From Ophiura sarsii (taxonomy: Eukaryota; Echinodermata; Ophiuroidea; Amphilepidida; Ophiuridae): a stretch of DNA of 64,000 nucleotides. Of the stretch, positions 37,601-47,862 are shown one piece after another; position 1 is the stretch's first letter, and every line of letters begins with the position of its first letter. Where the stretch lies: the NCBI GenBank assembly GCA_035610835.1, contig CM069452.1:26772143-26836142 (forward strand), given 5' to 3'. A program made the position numbers and the translations under genes. The notes beneath the pieces were generated by a model that was given only the letters and a program-made list of their open reading frames with translations, was not told where the DNA came from and made no database searches.

Positions 37601-38739
37601 GTTGTACGTTATGGAAGAATCGCAAAAGTACAAATCGTTTTTAAAACAAATGGAGTTATGAATTAAAATTAAACTGTGTCTTAAAAGAAACGTTTTAACA
37701 CATGGTAAATAATTTTTCATGCATTCTGAAGAAGCTTCTTGGATAAACAGTGACCATATGATATGCTGTAGGTGAGCACGAAGAAAAAACTGGAAATATT
37801 TGGAGTTGTATTGATAAATATAATATCCTTCCTCCTTAACACATTCCATGCGGCAGGCGGCTGCAGACGACATTCCAAAATTTCACAAAATGTTTAAAAA
37901 ATGTCAAAATTATTGAATTGCATTACCATATTTAGAATCACCATGAGAAATGCATTGAAATAAGTACAAACATGCCTAGTATTGGTCCAGTAATCCTTGA
38001 GATAGACCCTGAAATTTGGGAAATGTTTCTGAAAATTCTGTTTTGTATATGGTAAAACTTATAGCCGCGTGGAAAGTGTTAAGATCACTTAAAACAATTA
38101 ACGACGAAAAGACTCACTGATCTTCATTATCGTGGTTGAATATCAGTTTTATAAGCAATATGTCCTCGGCGTGTGTATGTTAATGTTTTAATATTTACAT
38201 TGTCTACCATTGTTTACTATTCCTGGATTAGAGACTTATTAGCGAATATGAGTTAATATTGACATTATCATTTACTTAACCCAGCTGAACAAAAAAATGC
38301 AAGTGGTGGGCCTAGATTAATTTTGATTATCATGGCTGCAGAATAACATCTAACGATTAAAATAACACACGTTGCCTGTACCATACATGCAATACTTCCT
38401 TTTGTTTGGTTTCAAATAATGATGGTATAATTGGGGTTCATGTCTGTACACACGGATGCATATGTAACATGCGCTGCAGTACCGCTGCTCGTCGTTATGG
38501 CGGTGCTATACCGCCTTGCCAGATGGTGCGAGAGGCATTGTTGTTTCACAATAACTGCAGTTGCTTTTTGTTGTACCTTTTATTGTCATTATTATTATTA
38601 TGTATTTTGGGATAAAAAACCCAACATCCGTTTCAAAAATAATATTAGGTTGGCGCAATTAGTATAAAATGAGAAGGACCATATCTAGTTATTTTTTATT
38701 GATATAGGCTAATATGGTAAATATTGATGTGCTCAGTTT
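34652..38739. other. Long stretch without a supported gene
   Basis: A hairpin TAGCGGG...CCCGCTA lies at 34699-34732, in a locally GC-rich patch (34690-34920) that may be the edge of an unclassified repeat ending near TTAGTATATAGATAA at about 35347. A 91-aa minus-strand frame (37598-37873) has no recognisable domain. Otherwise I see nothing. Confidence 0.4.
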
Positions 38740-38743
38740 TTAA

Positions 38744-38950
38744 CCCCCTGGGCACTACCTGTATATCGAACAGCGCTTCTGATTGGTTAATTACAAGATA
38801 TACTCATTTGAATAACCAATTACGATACAGATTTTAAACTATTTCACCCCGATCTTTATCAGGGATACAATTATTTAAACAATGTCTCTGATTGGTGCAA
38901 TAAATGATGAATCCATCTTTCTGACCAATCGGCCGGTAGTTCTCAGGGGG
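38744..38950. mobile_element. TTAA-flanked MITE, 207 bp
   Basis: The ends CCCCCTGGGCACTACC and its near complement are flanked by TTAA at 38740-38743 and 38951-38954. Further inverted matches (CTGATTGGT / ACCAATCGG) lie inside. TTAA with C-rich ends is typical of piggyBac-type elements. Confidence 0.8.
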
Positions 38951-38955
38951 TTAAA

Positions 38956-39063
38956 GATATGGTGTTATTCCATGTTATTCACGATATGGTGTTATTCCAT
39001 GTTATTCAAGATATGGTGTTATTCCATGTTATTCATGATATGGTGTTATTCCATGTTATTAAT
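38956..39063 (+). repeat. 27-bp minisatellite, four units
   Basis: Four units beginning GATATGGTGTTATTCCATG at 38956, 38983, 39010 and 39037 differ only in the last two or three bases. The unit length is a multiple of three, so it keeps frames open (63 and 74 aa), but there is no sign of real coding. Confidence 0.95.
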
Positions 39064-40358
39064 TTTCACCTGAAGATTTGTATCTCCATGATGCATCTCG
39101 TCGCAAATAAACACCTTTATTGGTTAAAACCAACGCTGCTATATTTTAACTGGATTGTATTTCACCGCTGTAAAATATATTAAACAAGTATAGAAACAGA
39201 TAGTCAAGTTTCACTATGCATACCAATAATACAACAATATTTCTATTCGTGGTGCAGTAAGCACACAAATTCTGCATTAACAATGATGAGATACATATCG
39301 TATCACGTTTTGTCTGAGTGAATCTTTACTTAAACGAACGTGATTTGTAGCATAACCACTCACGCTTAAACTTTCAAAATCGTTGCACCTGGTTCTCGCT
39401 TTATTTTTTTCGCGATAACGTTTTAGATAAATAAAAAAAATACTACCAATGTGATTGGAAAACCAAAGAAAGAAACGTTGCTGTAAATAGTTCCTTTAAA
39501 GTTATTAGGTACTCAAATGCATCTAAGTATGATTTAGAATCAATACCAATGTGATTAGAAAACAAACGAAAATACAACTAGAGCGTTGTATATAAATTCC
39601 TTCAAAGAGCCCTTTAATATAGGCTACTATTAGGCATAGCACACATAACATTCAAATGATTGAGACATGTACAAAATTGGATTCAAATGAAAGCTTGCAA
39701 TAAAAGATTTATTTTCCAAAAAGAATTATGACAATCGGTCAATGCATTTTTGTGGTACGGTGTTTTGAGATACTCGGAAAATGGCCGAAAACCTGCCAAA
39801 AACAGTAACAATGCCCACAAATATAATTTATCAGGATTTAGAGAGCTCAATTTGTTAATAATGTAACATTCAAAACACCATTTACACATATTTCTTAAAC
39901 AATTGAATATCTATATACCATGTTAAATTAAAAAATATGGTAAAATTATATTGCATTAAGCTAAAATAAGCTAGTGAAATTGGTCATTTTGAAGAGTTTT
40001 ACTGACCGCAATCAAAAAAGTGACTAAGTCCAGCTAATTAATATGCGTAAATGTTATAAATCCAGATGTGAATGGTGTATTGCAATCAAACTTGGTATTA
40101 TGGCTAACTGTACGATACCCAATCTTTTTAACTTTAATTTAGTTTCATAAGCTCATTAAATATGCAAATTAGATAATTATCTATTCAAGTCATTCATATG
40201 CAAATGAGCAATGTGCGACAATTTTTTTCGCATCATAAGAGTGATCGGTAATAGATATATAACATGTATACCCAATTTGATTGACAAATATTGATGGATT
40301 TAGAAATTAAACAAGCTTTTCCATTTCTTAAATACCCATATTTAAATTCTCAGTCTTT
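39064..40358. other. No gene seen
   Basis: A diverged direct repeat of about 80 bp (39430-39510 and 39535-39615, sharing TACCAATGTGATT) is the only structure noted. Confidence 0.4.
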
Positions 40359-40624
40359 TCCTCACAGTAGGCACTCAAAGGATGCAAAATCTGAGCATAT
40401 CACTAAATGGATTGAAGTGTTTAGTACAATATCTCAGGTTAGGTTTATTTAAATTGGCCCAATATATTCAAGTTCAGAGCCAATTTCGAAAATGGGTAAA
40501 AACAGTTATAACTAAAAAACCGGATGATAAGTATTTATACCTGGATCAAGGTTATATAGTCCAAGGTCATGACTACCCATATATGGCAAGTTCACTGCCA
40601 TACATGGAGTGCCTACTGTGAGGA
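40359..40624. mobile_element. Short element with perfect 18-bp terminal inverted repeats
   Basis: TCCTCACAGTAGGCACTC at 40359-40376 is perfectly complementary to 40607-40624. The 79-aa frame between them has no recognisable domain. No target duplication is evident. Confidence 0.6.
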
Positions 40625-42400
40625 TAATTAATTTTATATAGGGGTGTTTTTCAAAGTGGAGCTGCATACATTATATGAAAAGATTGTTTTGAATAAGGGC
40701 TTACAGACCACTCCTACATGTTACTCATTTTGCATGATTAATTAATCCAAATATTCCATGGCTGTCTTCATGACTTGGATTAGTTCATCCATGCACGCCA
40801 ATTGAGGCAACAATACAAACAACATTCCACATTGTGAATAGGCCATCCATTGAATAATGCAAATAAGTAACAGGTAAAAGTGGATGTAGGGCTTTATACA
40901 ACACAGCTCTTCATATGTTGTTGTTCACTGGTGTTATACTCCCAGTGGCAGACTCTGCGTGTGTGCATTGTGCTATGCCTACTACTATATACTAGGCGTA
41001 TGTGTCGTATGTCTACCAACACCCGCAACCATCGATATATTAAATACTCAAATACATCACTTTGTTTTTCGTTGGTTAAAATGAGCTTGCTTAATCCTTC
41101 TTTCTTTATGTGTTGGATAACGCTTTGTATATAATGCATATTTTTTAATGTTGTTTTCGCATGCTTTTTAGCCTTATCATGGGATTAATAATTATAATCA
41201 AGTCTAAATTTAACAATTTCCCCATGTTATAGCCTACTGTGTCACAGTCCTGAGGTGACTTACTTGATAATGACAAACTTATACGTGAATTCAGCAAATT
41301 TCACGGATATCAACATACATTAATTCCATTAGATTGCCGAATTAACGTGACTAACTGGTGTTTTAACGTAAGGTTAGAGTGTGTCAGCTTAACAAGAGTG
41401 AACGAAAAGACATAAACATTACAATAATATGACCATGAAACCGTGTAGGCCATGATAAAATGATAGCAAAATCGATCAACCGAGTAATCTTGTTTTACTA
41501 TAACGTCCATTGATCATGTACCTTTTGCATGACTATGAAATTAGTACACGGACTATTTTATTATAGTTGGTTTACGGTTATTTTGAATTCATCATGTGCA
41601 GGACTTATCAGAGGCATTGGGTAAGAAGTTCCACCTCGCCACGCCTAAAATTGGAAACTGTAGTGGTTATTAACTTGATACAATACCAACGCAGACATTC
41701 AGTTAATACTCTACCCCAATACACCACAGCCACGTTATTTTGACTTATTTTGAATTGAAGAATCTCTCAATTTAAACCAAGTTTGGGCAAAGGATATGTT
41801 TGCCGTTTCCGCAACCCATTGACAGACTTAAATATTCAATGTAGCCTATCAACTGTTACAATCTTAACACATATTACGTCTTTTTAGTGTACTGTTTTGT
41901 GTCTGTGTTGCAAATAACACCTTAATGGAGGTTGATAAACGGAGCTTTCCTGATAAAAGACAGATCGCAAGTTAAGACAAATCTGTTTCGAGCCCATGTT
42001 TGCATCCTAAAGCTATACAGCGTACTCAATCTGGGAATGTGTATTCAAAGTAATATGTTTCCATGCTATGTGCGAGATTTTAATATCGGTGGAGTAGTGA
42101 TAGCACGAATCGTTACAAATGAAATGAGCACGCGCGGAGATTTCATCCAATTCAGCGAATAGACAGATGTGCGTGTGCAACAGTCGCTTCAGAATTGATC
42201 AGTATTCATTGCCGTAGCCGTAATTCACATCGAACGACAAGCAACAGAGAGCGTTTTCCAATTATTAACAGCCAGTCGATAATTCGATTTCGCCACTGCT
42301 CCAAACCACAGCCAATCACTGTGTCCGGGGTCCACCACCGCTAACTTATAATGTAGTAGCCCGAGGGACAGACACCAAGCAGCGAATGCAAATAAGGATT
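40625..42400. other. No recognisable feature
   Basis: Intergenic sequence upstream of receptor 2. Overlapping frames on both strands at 40880-41139 are not convincing. Confidence 0.4.
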
Positions 42401-42468
42401 GGATGACTGGCCTGGGATGCACAATACTGCAGCTTACGTCTATGATGGACTTAGCCAAAGCACTAGCG

Positions 42469-42475
42469 TATAAAG
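42469..42475 (+). promoter_or_regulatory. Candidate TATA box for receptor 2
   Basis: TATAAAG followed by C lies in a locally GC-richer stretch about 267 bp upstream of the chosen ATG. It would imply transcription from about 42500. The pyrimidine-rich run near 42657-42680 could alternatively be a splice acceptor of a leader intron. The sequence alone does not decide between these. Confidence 0.3.
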
Positions 42476-42741
42476 CTGAATCGCTATCTATTTGGTATGT
42501 TACTTTACCGGATGAAAGGAATCCTACTGTATCGGATTGTATTATTCCCATTGCGCTGGACTAATTGCTTGTTCTGTATAGGAGTAATCAAATCTACGGG
42601 GTATTAAATGCTCACACTTTGTACATTTGACACCAACTAACTTAAGTGTTACGGATTTCTTCTTCTTTTCTCTTTCCGTCGATTCAAAAAGATATTTTTC
42701 AAGGAAGGATTAACGACGGTATTAAACATCGAGTGGTAAAG

Positions 42742-43941
42742 ATGGCTCGCGTATCGGATGACGTGGTTTCGGGCGCGCCTTATGACAACTTTATTACTAC
42801 TACTATTAAGACGGCGTTTGACAATAGTTCAACCGGCGAAAACTCGTATGAACAACAATCAATGCCATGGCTGCAACTTTATTTTGTTCCGGTATTTTAC
42901 GCCTCGGTGGCACTTTTAGGAATGGTAGGAAACGGTCTGGTAATAGCTGTACTCATAGTTTTTAACAATATGCGTACCATTCCAAATATCTACATTTTGA
43001 ATCTTGCAATTGTAGATTTTATGTTTTGTTTAAGTATCCCATTTATCGCCTACCAAGTCATTACCAGTAATTGGCCATTTGGGACAGTTCTCTGTAAAGT
43101 ACTCGGAGGATTCGATGGACTAAACCAGTTTGCCTCTATATACACATTGGCATTAATGAGCGCGGATCGCTACGTGGCTGTGGTCTATCCATTGTCGTCT
43201 ATGCGTTATCGTACGAAGAAATTCGCTCGTCTTCTTTGCGGTGGAGTGTGGTTCTTATCAATGGTTTTAAGCCTACCCTTGTGGATTCTTCAAAGGAATC
43301 GGGAGTTTAAAGACGCAAATGGAACAACAGTGGCACAAGTCTGTATGATAATGCTCCCTGACTGGGAACACAGCGCACTCGTCTATAACATATACGGTTT
43401 TATGTTGGGGTTCATAATACCGTTAGTAATTGTCATCACCTGCTACGCCGTCTTAATGAGAAAGATCTTTGCAAACACCCAGCCAATTAGCAACTCGGGT
43501 AGTGCCGCTCAACGGGCACAGAAACGCGTCACTATCCTAGTAGTCACTGTAATTGTTGTTTTCGTCGTCTGTTGGCTGCCCTATTATGTTGTACAAATGG
43601 TGCACACATTTCACGATATGACGCATGCCATGTCCTTAGCGTATACCATCAGCATATGCTTGTGTTATATCAACTCTTGCTTTAACCCGTTTATGTATAC
43701 TTTCATCGGAGACAACTTTAAGCGAAATATGGTGAGATTAGTGCTGTGCGAGAGAGAGCCCTCTAAATACAGTGGCGCTGGAAGTGTCGGCACGTACCGA
43801 ATGCATTCTGTTACAAATGATACTGGATTAGGTCAGACATCACCTGGTAGTACGGCGGTAACGGACACTACCGCCTTTATTGACAAATCTCCAAACTACA
43901 AAAAACTTAACGGAAGTCCGAATAACAATGGACGGGAATGA
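42742..43941 (+). CDS. Class A peptide-type GPCR (somatostatin/MCH/allatostatin-C receptor-like), receptor 2
   Basis: An intronless frame encodes a second complete seven-transmembrane peptide receptor. I start it at ATG 42742 (AAGATGG, a good initiation context), giving 399 aa, the same length as receptor 1. An in-frame ATG at 42646 would add 32 residues with no counterpart in the paralogue. Landmarks: sequons N28 and N193, N64 (TM1), D92 (TM2), C118 with C201 for the extracellular disulphide, D125 at 3.32, N128 at 3.35, DRY 142-144, P227, CWLP 277-280, NPFMY 315-319 and C336. From TM5 to helix 8 it aligns with receptor 1 without gaps. The two share the run AVVYPLSSMRYRTKK after DRY, GSAAQRAQKRV in intracellular loop 3, and a C-tail motif VTDxTxxID. 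A local duplication of one ancestral gene is the simplest origin. The ligand is unknown. Confidence 0.95.
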   Translation: MARVSDDVVSGAPYDNFITTTIKTAFDNSSTGENSYEQQSMPWLQLYFVPVFYASVALLGMVGNGLVIAVLIVFNNMRTIPNIYILNLAIVDFMFCLSIPFIAYQVITSNWPFGTVLCKVLGGFDGLNQFASIYTLALMSADRYVAVVYPLSSMRYRTKKFARLLCGGVWFLSMVLSLPLWILQRNREFKDANGTTVAQVCMIMLPDWEHSALVYNIYGFMLGFIIPLVIVITCYAVLMRKIFANTQPISNSGSAAQRAQKRVTILVVTVIVVFVVCWLPYYVVQMVHTFHDMTHAMSLAYTISICLCYINSCFNPFMYTFIGDNFKRNMVRLVLCEREPSKYSGAGSVGTYRMHSVTNDTGLGQTSPGSTAVTDTTAFIDKSPNYKKLNGSPNNNGRE

Positions 43942-44735
43942 GTTGATATCATTCGATTGGTATTTAAAACTAACAATGTATTCGATATTTCTGATTTATT
44001 TTTGTATAAAAGGAACAAGGTTTTGTACAGACACTTAGGTGCATAGAGTTTCACTCGTTCTGGTGCACACTAACAGTTGTTTAAAAAAAGCCGAGCAAAC
44101 AACAGTTGCGGCACGAACAGAAAAATCGAAAGTTAACGTGATCAATTGCAGGGTATCACAAAGTGTAGATAAATTGATAGCGTAATATTTGTAACAATGT
44201 AATGAAAACAACAATTGGTGTAGTCCATATAGTAAGATATTCAATTTCAACTCTATAGGTTTATAGTACGGTACGATGCCGACCGGACTCAATTTTGATC
44301 TTAACAATCGCATTAAGCATTGTTACTCAATTTGCGTGCTTTATCACCTAACTGACTTAAGATATAATCTACAGGGTGAATATTAAAACAATAATGTGTT
44401 TGAGTGTGCATGGAACAATAACAGTCGTTTATCTTCCGATAAAAAGAAAGAAAGAAATCGACGGAACAATACGTAAAATGTGACACATTTTGTAAGCTGA
44501 CCCCTTTTATTTATTACAATTTCAATGAGATTTACACAGTGAAATTGGTTGGTTAATATATAATCCACATGACCAGTATCATCTCATCAATTGTCAAAAT
44601 GTTCCCGGAAAGAGCCATGAATCTCCCGATACAAAGAATTCAAGATCTTGTATGAATATTATCTCAGATAATATTCCATGTTTCCCAATACATTAAAGAT
44701 ACAACGACACATATTGCTAGTGACCTCTCACTCTA

Positions 44736-45196
44736 CAGTCAACACAATAAGTAACTGATCAGGTAATAAATGTGCAGATATCTCTAAAAGTATAACTCCT
44801 ACATAAACATTTTAAATTATAAAGTTGTTGAGAAATGTCTCCTCTTTAATGTGAGATATTGCACGCTAGGAATGGTTGATTATTGAGCAAGTGACAATCC
44901 AAGATTTAAGATCAAGCCTGATTTTCATTTTTCACTACCACTACCACCCAGTAATCAATAATTTGCCGGTTTGAGTCCGCGTGTTGAAAAGCAAAATGCG
45001 AAAATGAAAATCGTACTTGAAATGACATTTGGGATTGTAAATTCCTCGATAATCAACCATTCTTAGCGTGTAATATCTCAAATTAAAGAGGAGAAATTTC
45101 TCAACAACTTTTGTATTTAATATGTCTATGTAGGATTCATACTGTTAGAGTTTATCAGTTATGTATTACCTGGTCAGTTACTTAATGTGTTGACTG
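44736..45196. mobile_element. Tc1/mariner-type MITE, copy 1 (461 bp)
   Basis: The ends CAGTCAACACAATAAGTAAC and its near complement are flanked by TA. The arms (about 44736-44905 and 45035-45196) are inverted over about 165 bp. It is the same family as 47380-47860. There is no coding sequence. Confidence 0.9.
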
Positions 45197-45314
45197 TATT
45201 TTATCATACTACAGTAACAGTCATATATTAAAAAACACACCAGGTATTGGAATAAGTGTAGTAACCTTTACAATTGTATTATAGCTTGCATATTCTAAAG
45301 TCCATTCCCGTCAC

Positions 45315-45482
45315 CAGGCCCGTAACTCATGGGGGGGGGGGGGGGGGGGGGCGTTTTAATCCCAATGTACCTTTTATGTGTACAAATGTACTTATTTTTG
45401 TATTAATGTACCATTTTTTTGTGAAAATTCTCCCCTACCCCCGTTTTCGGAAAACGCCCCTTCCCAATTGTGTAAACCATTT

Positions 45483-45513
<31 letters not shown>

Positions 45514-45574
45514 GGGCGGTTTTGACTAAAATATGTCCTAATTCCCTAACCCCCCCCCCCCCCCCCCCCCCCCC

Positions 45575-45614
<40 letters not shown>

Positions 45615-45644
45615 ACCCCTAACAAGATCCTGCTTACGGGCCTG
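45315..45644. mobile_element. Short element with CAGGCCCGTAA ends and homopolymer G/C core
   Basis: A perfect 11-bp inverted repeat (45315-45325 and 45634-45644) encloses a G run, a T-G run and a long C tract. The glycine- and proline-rich open frames here are homopolymer artefacts. Confidence 0.55.
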
Positions 45645-46308
45645 CCCGTCATTGTTTCTCAGAAGATGAAGTAAATTAATGTAGATACGCTCTACACAAA
45701 CAACATCAACCTTATGGTTTACTGCACCTATCGTTATAGTCTACGTACAATGTTGATTCACCCTGAATACAATATTTATAACACCAATTACCTATCGCCA
45801 TCGGAGGTCATTTATAGAGCACATATTTTCTAAGTCAGCTCGTTGCAATATCGTAACCATTACTGAGAGCTTAATTCGTAACCAAGAACTATACTGTATA
45901 GTAATGTAGATTTGTATGCAAACGCAAAATGTTGAAATTGTGTGCATTTAATATTTGTTAAAGAAATTAAAAAAGATTGTTTTAGACATTTGGACTGACT
46001 TTGTAACATGTGTAAAGTGATAAAAAAGAAAATGAAAACATTCATTCATAAAGTGATTTACTTTACCAAAGATAGTTATACTATTAAAAGGCCATGTGAT
46101 ACTATCAAGCTAAACATGCCAAATGAGTCTGAGGTTTAAAACTATCACATTGTCTACTTAGTTTTCTGCTTGATTGTATTGGGTTAGTGCAAATGCAAGA
46201 TTTTGCTGAAAATCCCATTAAGAATGCACAATAATTTCTAAATATATGAGCAATTGTTGGGTTTCAAAAATGGAACACAAATAAATATATTCTTTATTTG
46301 GTTAGCCT

Positions 46309-46703
46309 ATGTGATGCGATCTGTGAAAACCCGCCACATGGTGGCATTTTTCATATTGAAGATATTTATATCATAAGAAAGCTAAAATAGTGCTGATTAC
46401 AGAACTGTTTCGATCACTCTTCTACGATCACTACAAAAAAAAGTTAAGAGTGAATGATGATTGTGATGTCATAAAAAGCTACAAAACAAGAAATCATGAA
46501 AACAGGCCAAAAAAAGATACATAATTCAATAGAATAACATTATAATAATAATAATAAAAGTGACTGTTAGTAAGTTTTTGAAGGTGAAATTTCATGAAAG
46601 ATGATGACACAAAGTATTTGAATTTAATTTTCTTTATAAAACCCATAATCCCTAGTTCACATTTGGCGACATCCGACGGGTTTTCACAGATTGTATCACA
46701 TAT
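46309..46703. mobile_element. Possible foldback element, about 395 bp
   Basis: A roughly 38-bp arm with GATCTGTGAAAACCCG (46318 onward) is repeated inverted at 46665-46703. No clear target duplication. Confidence 0.55.
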
Positions 46704-47309
46704 CTCAAAATCAAAATTTGCGACTTCCGGCTCATTTTGCTTGATTATATCACGTACAATTTGTACATGCAGATATCACTCAATGCTCTACTATAGCCAT
46801 GCCTCCTGGTATCTAAAATATATTGGGCGGTGACATTGTGGATTCTATATATAGGCACACGTTGCTATTAAAATAAACCGTACACATAACTTAAACTTGC
46901 ACATTTTGTAATCAAAAAGCAAAATCAAAAGGCCTTATCATATTTCATCGCCATCATTAAAACATTTTTAAATGTATGTTTTGTTCAGTCGCAAAGGCGC
47001 ACGCAGGTGTTATATACACCGGGCTTCAGTGTATAAGCTTTACGATAGAGTATTACAAAAAACACCAGTGTGTTATACTTGTGCCACACATTGTATACTA
47101 TAAAATACTCGTTTAAATAATTGTCCAATGATATTATCGCCTTTACCGAAAAGATCACCACATTGTGTATGAGTATTTGCACTCTGCTCTGGGTGAAGCA
47201 TAAGGCCATATAGGCCTGCTCTTGCATAGGCGGTGGATCCAAAGACCAGTACATTAATATGTCCTCGCCCCCACTGAATAGTCCCGTCGCCAACCCTCTC
47301 TAAATTATC

Positions 47310-47365
47310 TTTCCACCGCCACTGAGTATGGCGGACCGTCACCGAGTATGGCGCACCGTCACCAA
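47310..47365 (+). repeat. About 20-bp tandem repeat
   Basis: Units of the type ACCGTCACCGAGTATGGCG occur about two and a half times just before the MITE at 47380. Confidence 0.6.
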
Positions 47366-47379
47366 CCTCTAATACACTA

Positions 47380-47860
47380 CAGTCATCAAAAAAAGTAACT
47401 ATACAAGTAATAAAGGGCTTCTAACTCTAAAAATATAGATCCTACTTAAAAATATCAAACTATAAATTTGTTGAAAATTCCTCTTCTTTAATATGAGATA
47501 CTGAACGCTTGGATCAGGAGATTATTAAAGAATTGACAATCCAAAATGGGAGAGTATGACAGGTAGCGTGCGTGTGGCGTATTGATCCATCGGAACAATA
47601 CGGCCGACTGTCAAACCTGTGCATGCATCCCCAATTGCACTACCGGTTATCGATAAGGTACCCGTAGATGGGTCCGTGTGTAGAAAATATAAAAGTTGGG
47701 AGTGTCATTTCCTCAATAATCACTGATCTCAGCGTGCAATATCTCATATTAAAGAAGATAAATTTTGCAACAACTTTATCATTTAATATTTGAGGTAGGA
47801 TATATATTTTTAGAGTTATAAGCCGATTTACTACCTGTATAGTTACTTTTTTGATGACTG
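47380..47860. mobile_element. Tc1/mariner-type MITE, copy 2 (481 bp)
   Basis: The ends CAGTCATCAAAAAAAGTAAC and its complement adjoin TA on both sides. Inner arm sequence (TTGTTGAAAATTCCTC, CTTTAATATGAGATACTG) matches copy 1. The centre differs from copy 1. Confidence 0.9.
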
Positions 47861-47862
47861 TA

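Noticed and set aside
38882..39183. Frames with repeated IWCYSMLF- or MVLFHVI-like peptides
   Set aside because: The 27-bp minisatellite keeps several frames open at once. There is no start context or conservation to support coding.
42225..42551. 108-aa minus-strand frame upstream of receptor 2
   Set aside because: Somewhat long and GC-richer, but with no recognisable domain, and it would be antisense to the candidate promoter and leader of receptor 2.
45274..45674. Glycine- or proline-rich open frames
   Set aside because: Direct consequence of homopolymer G and C tracts.
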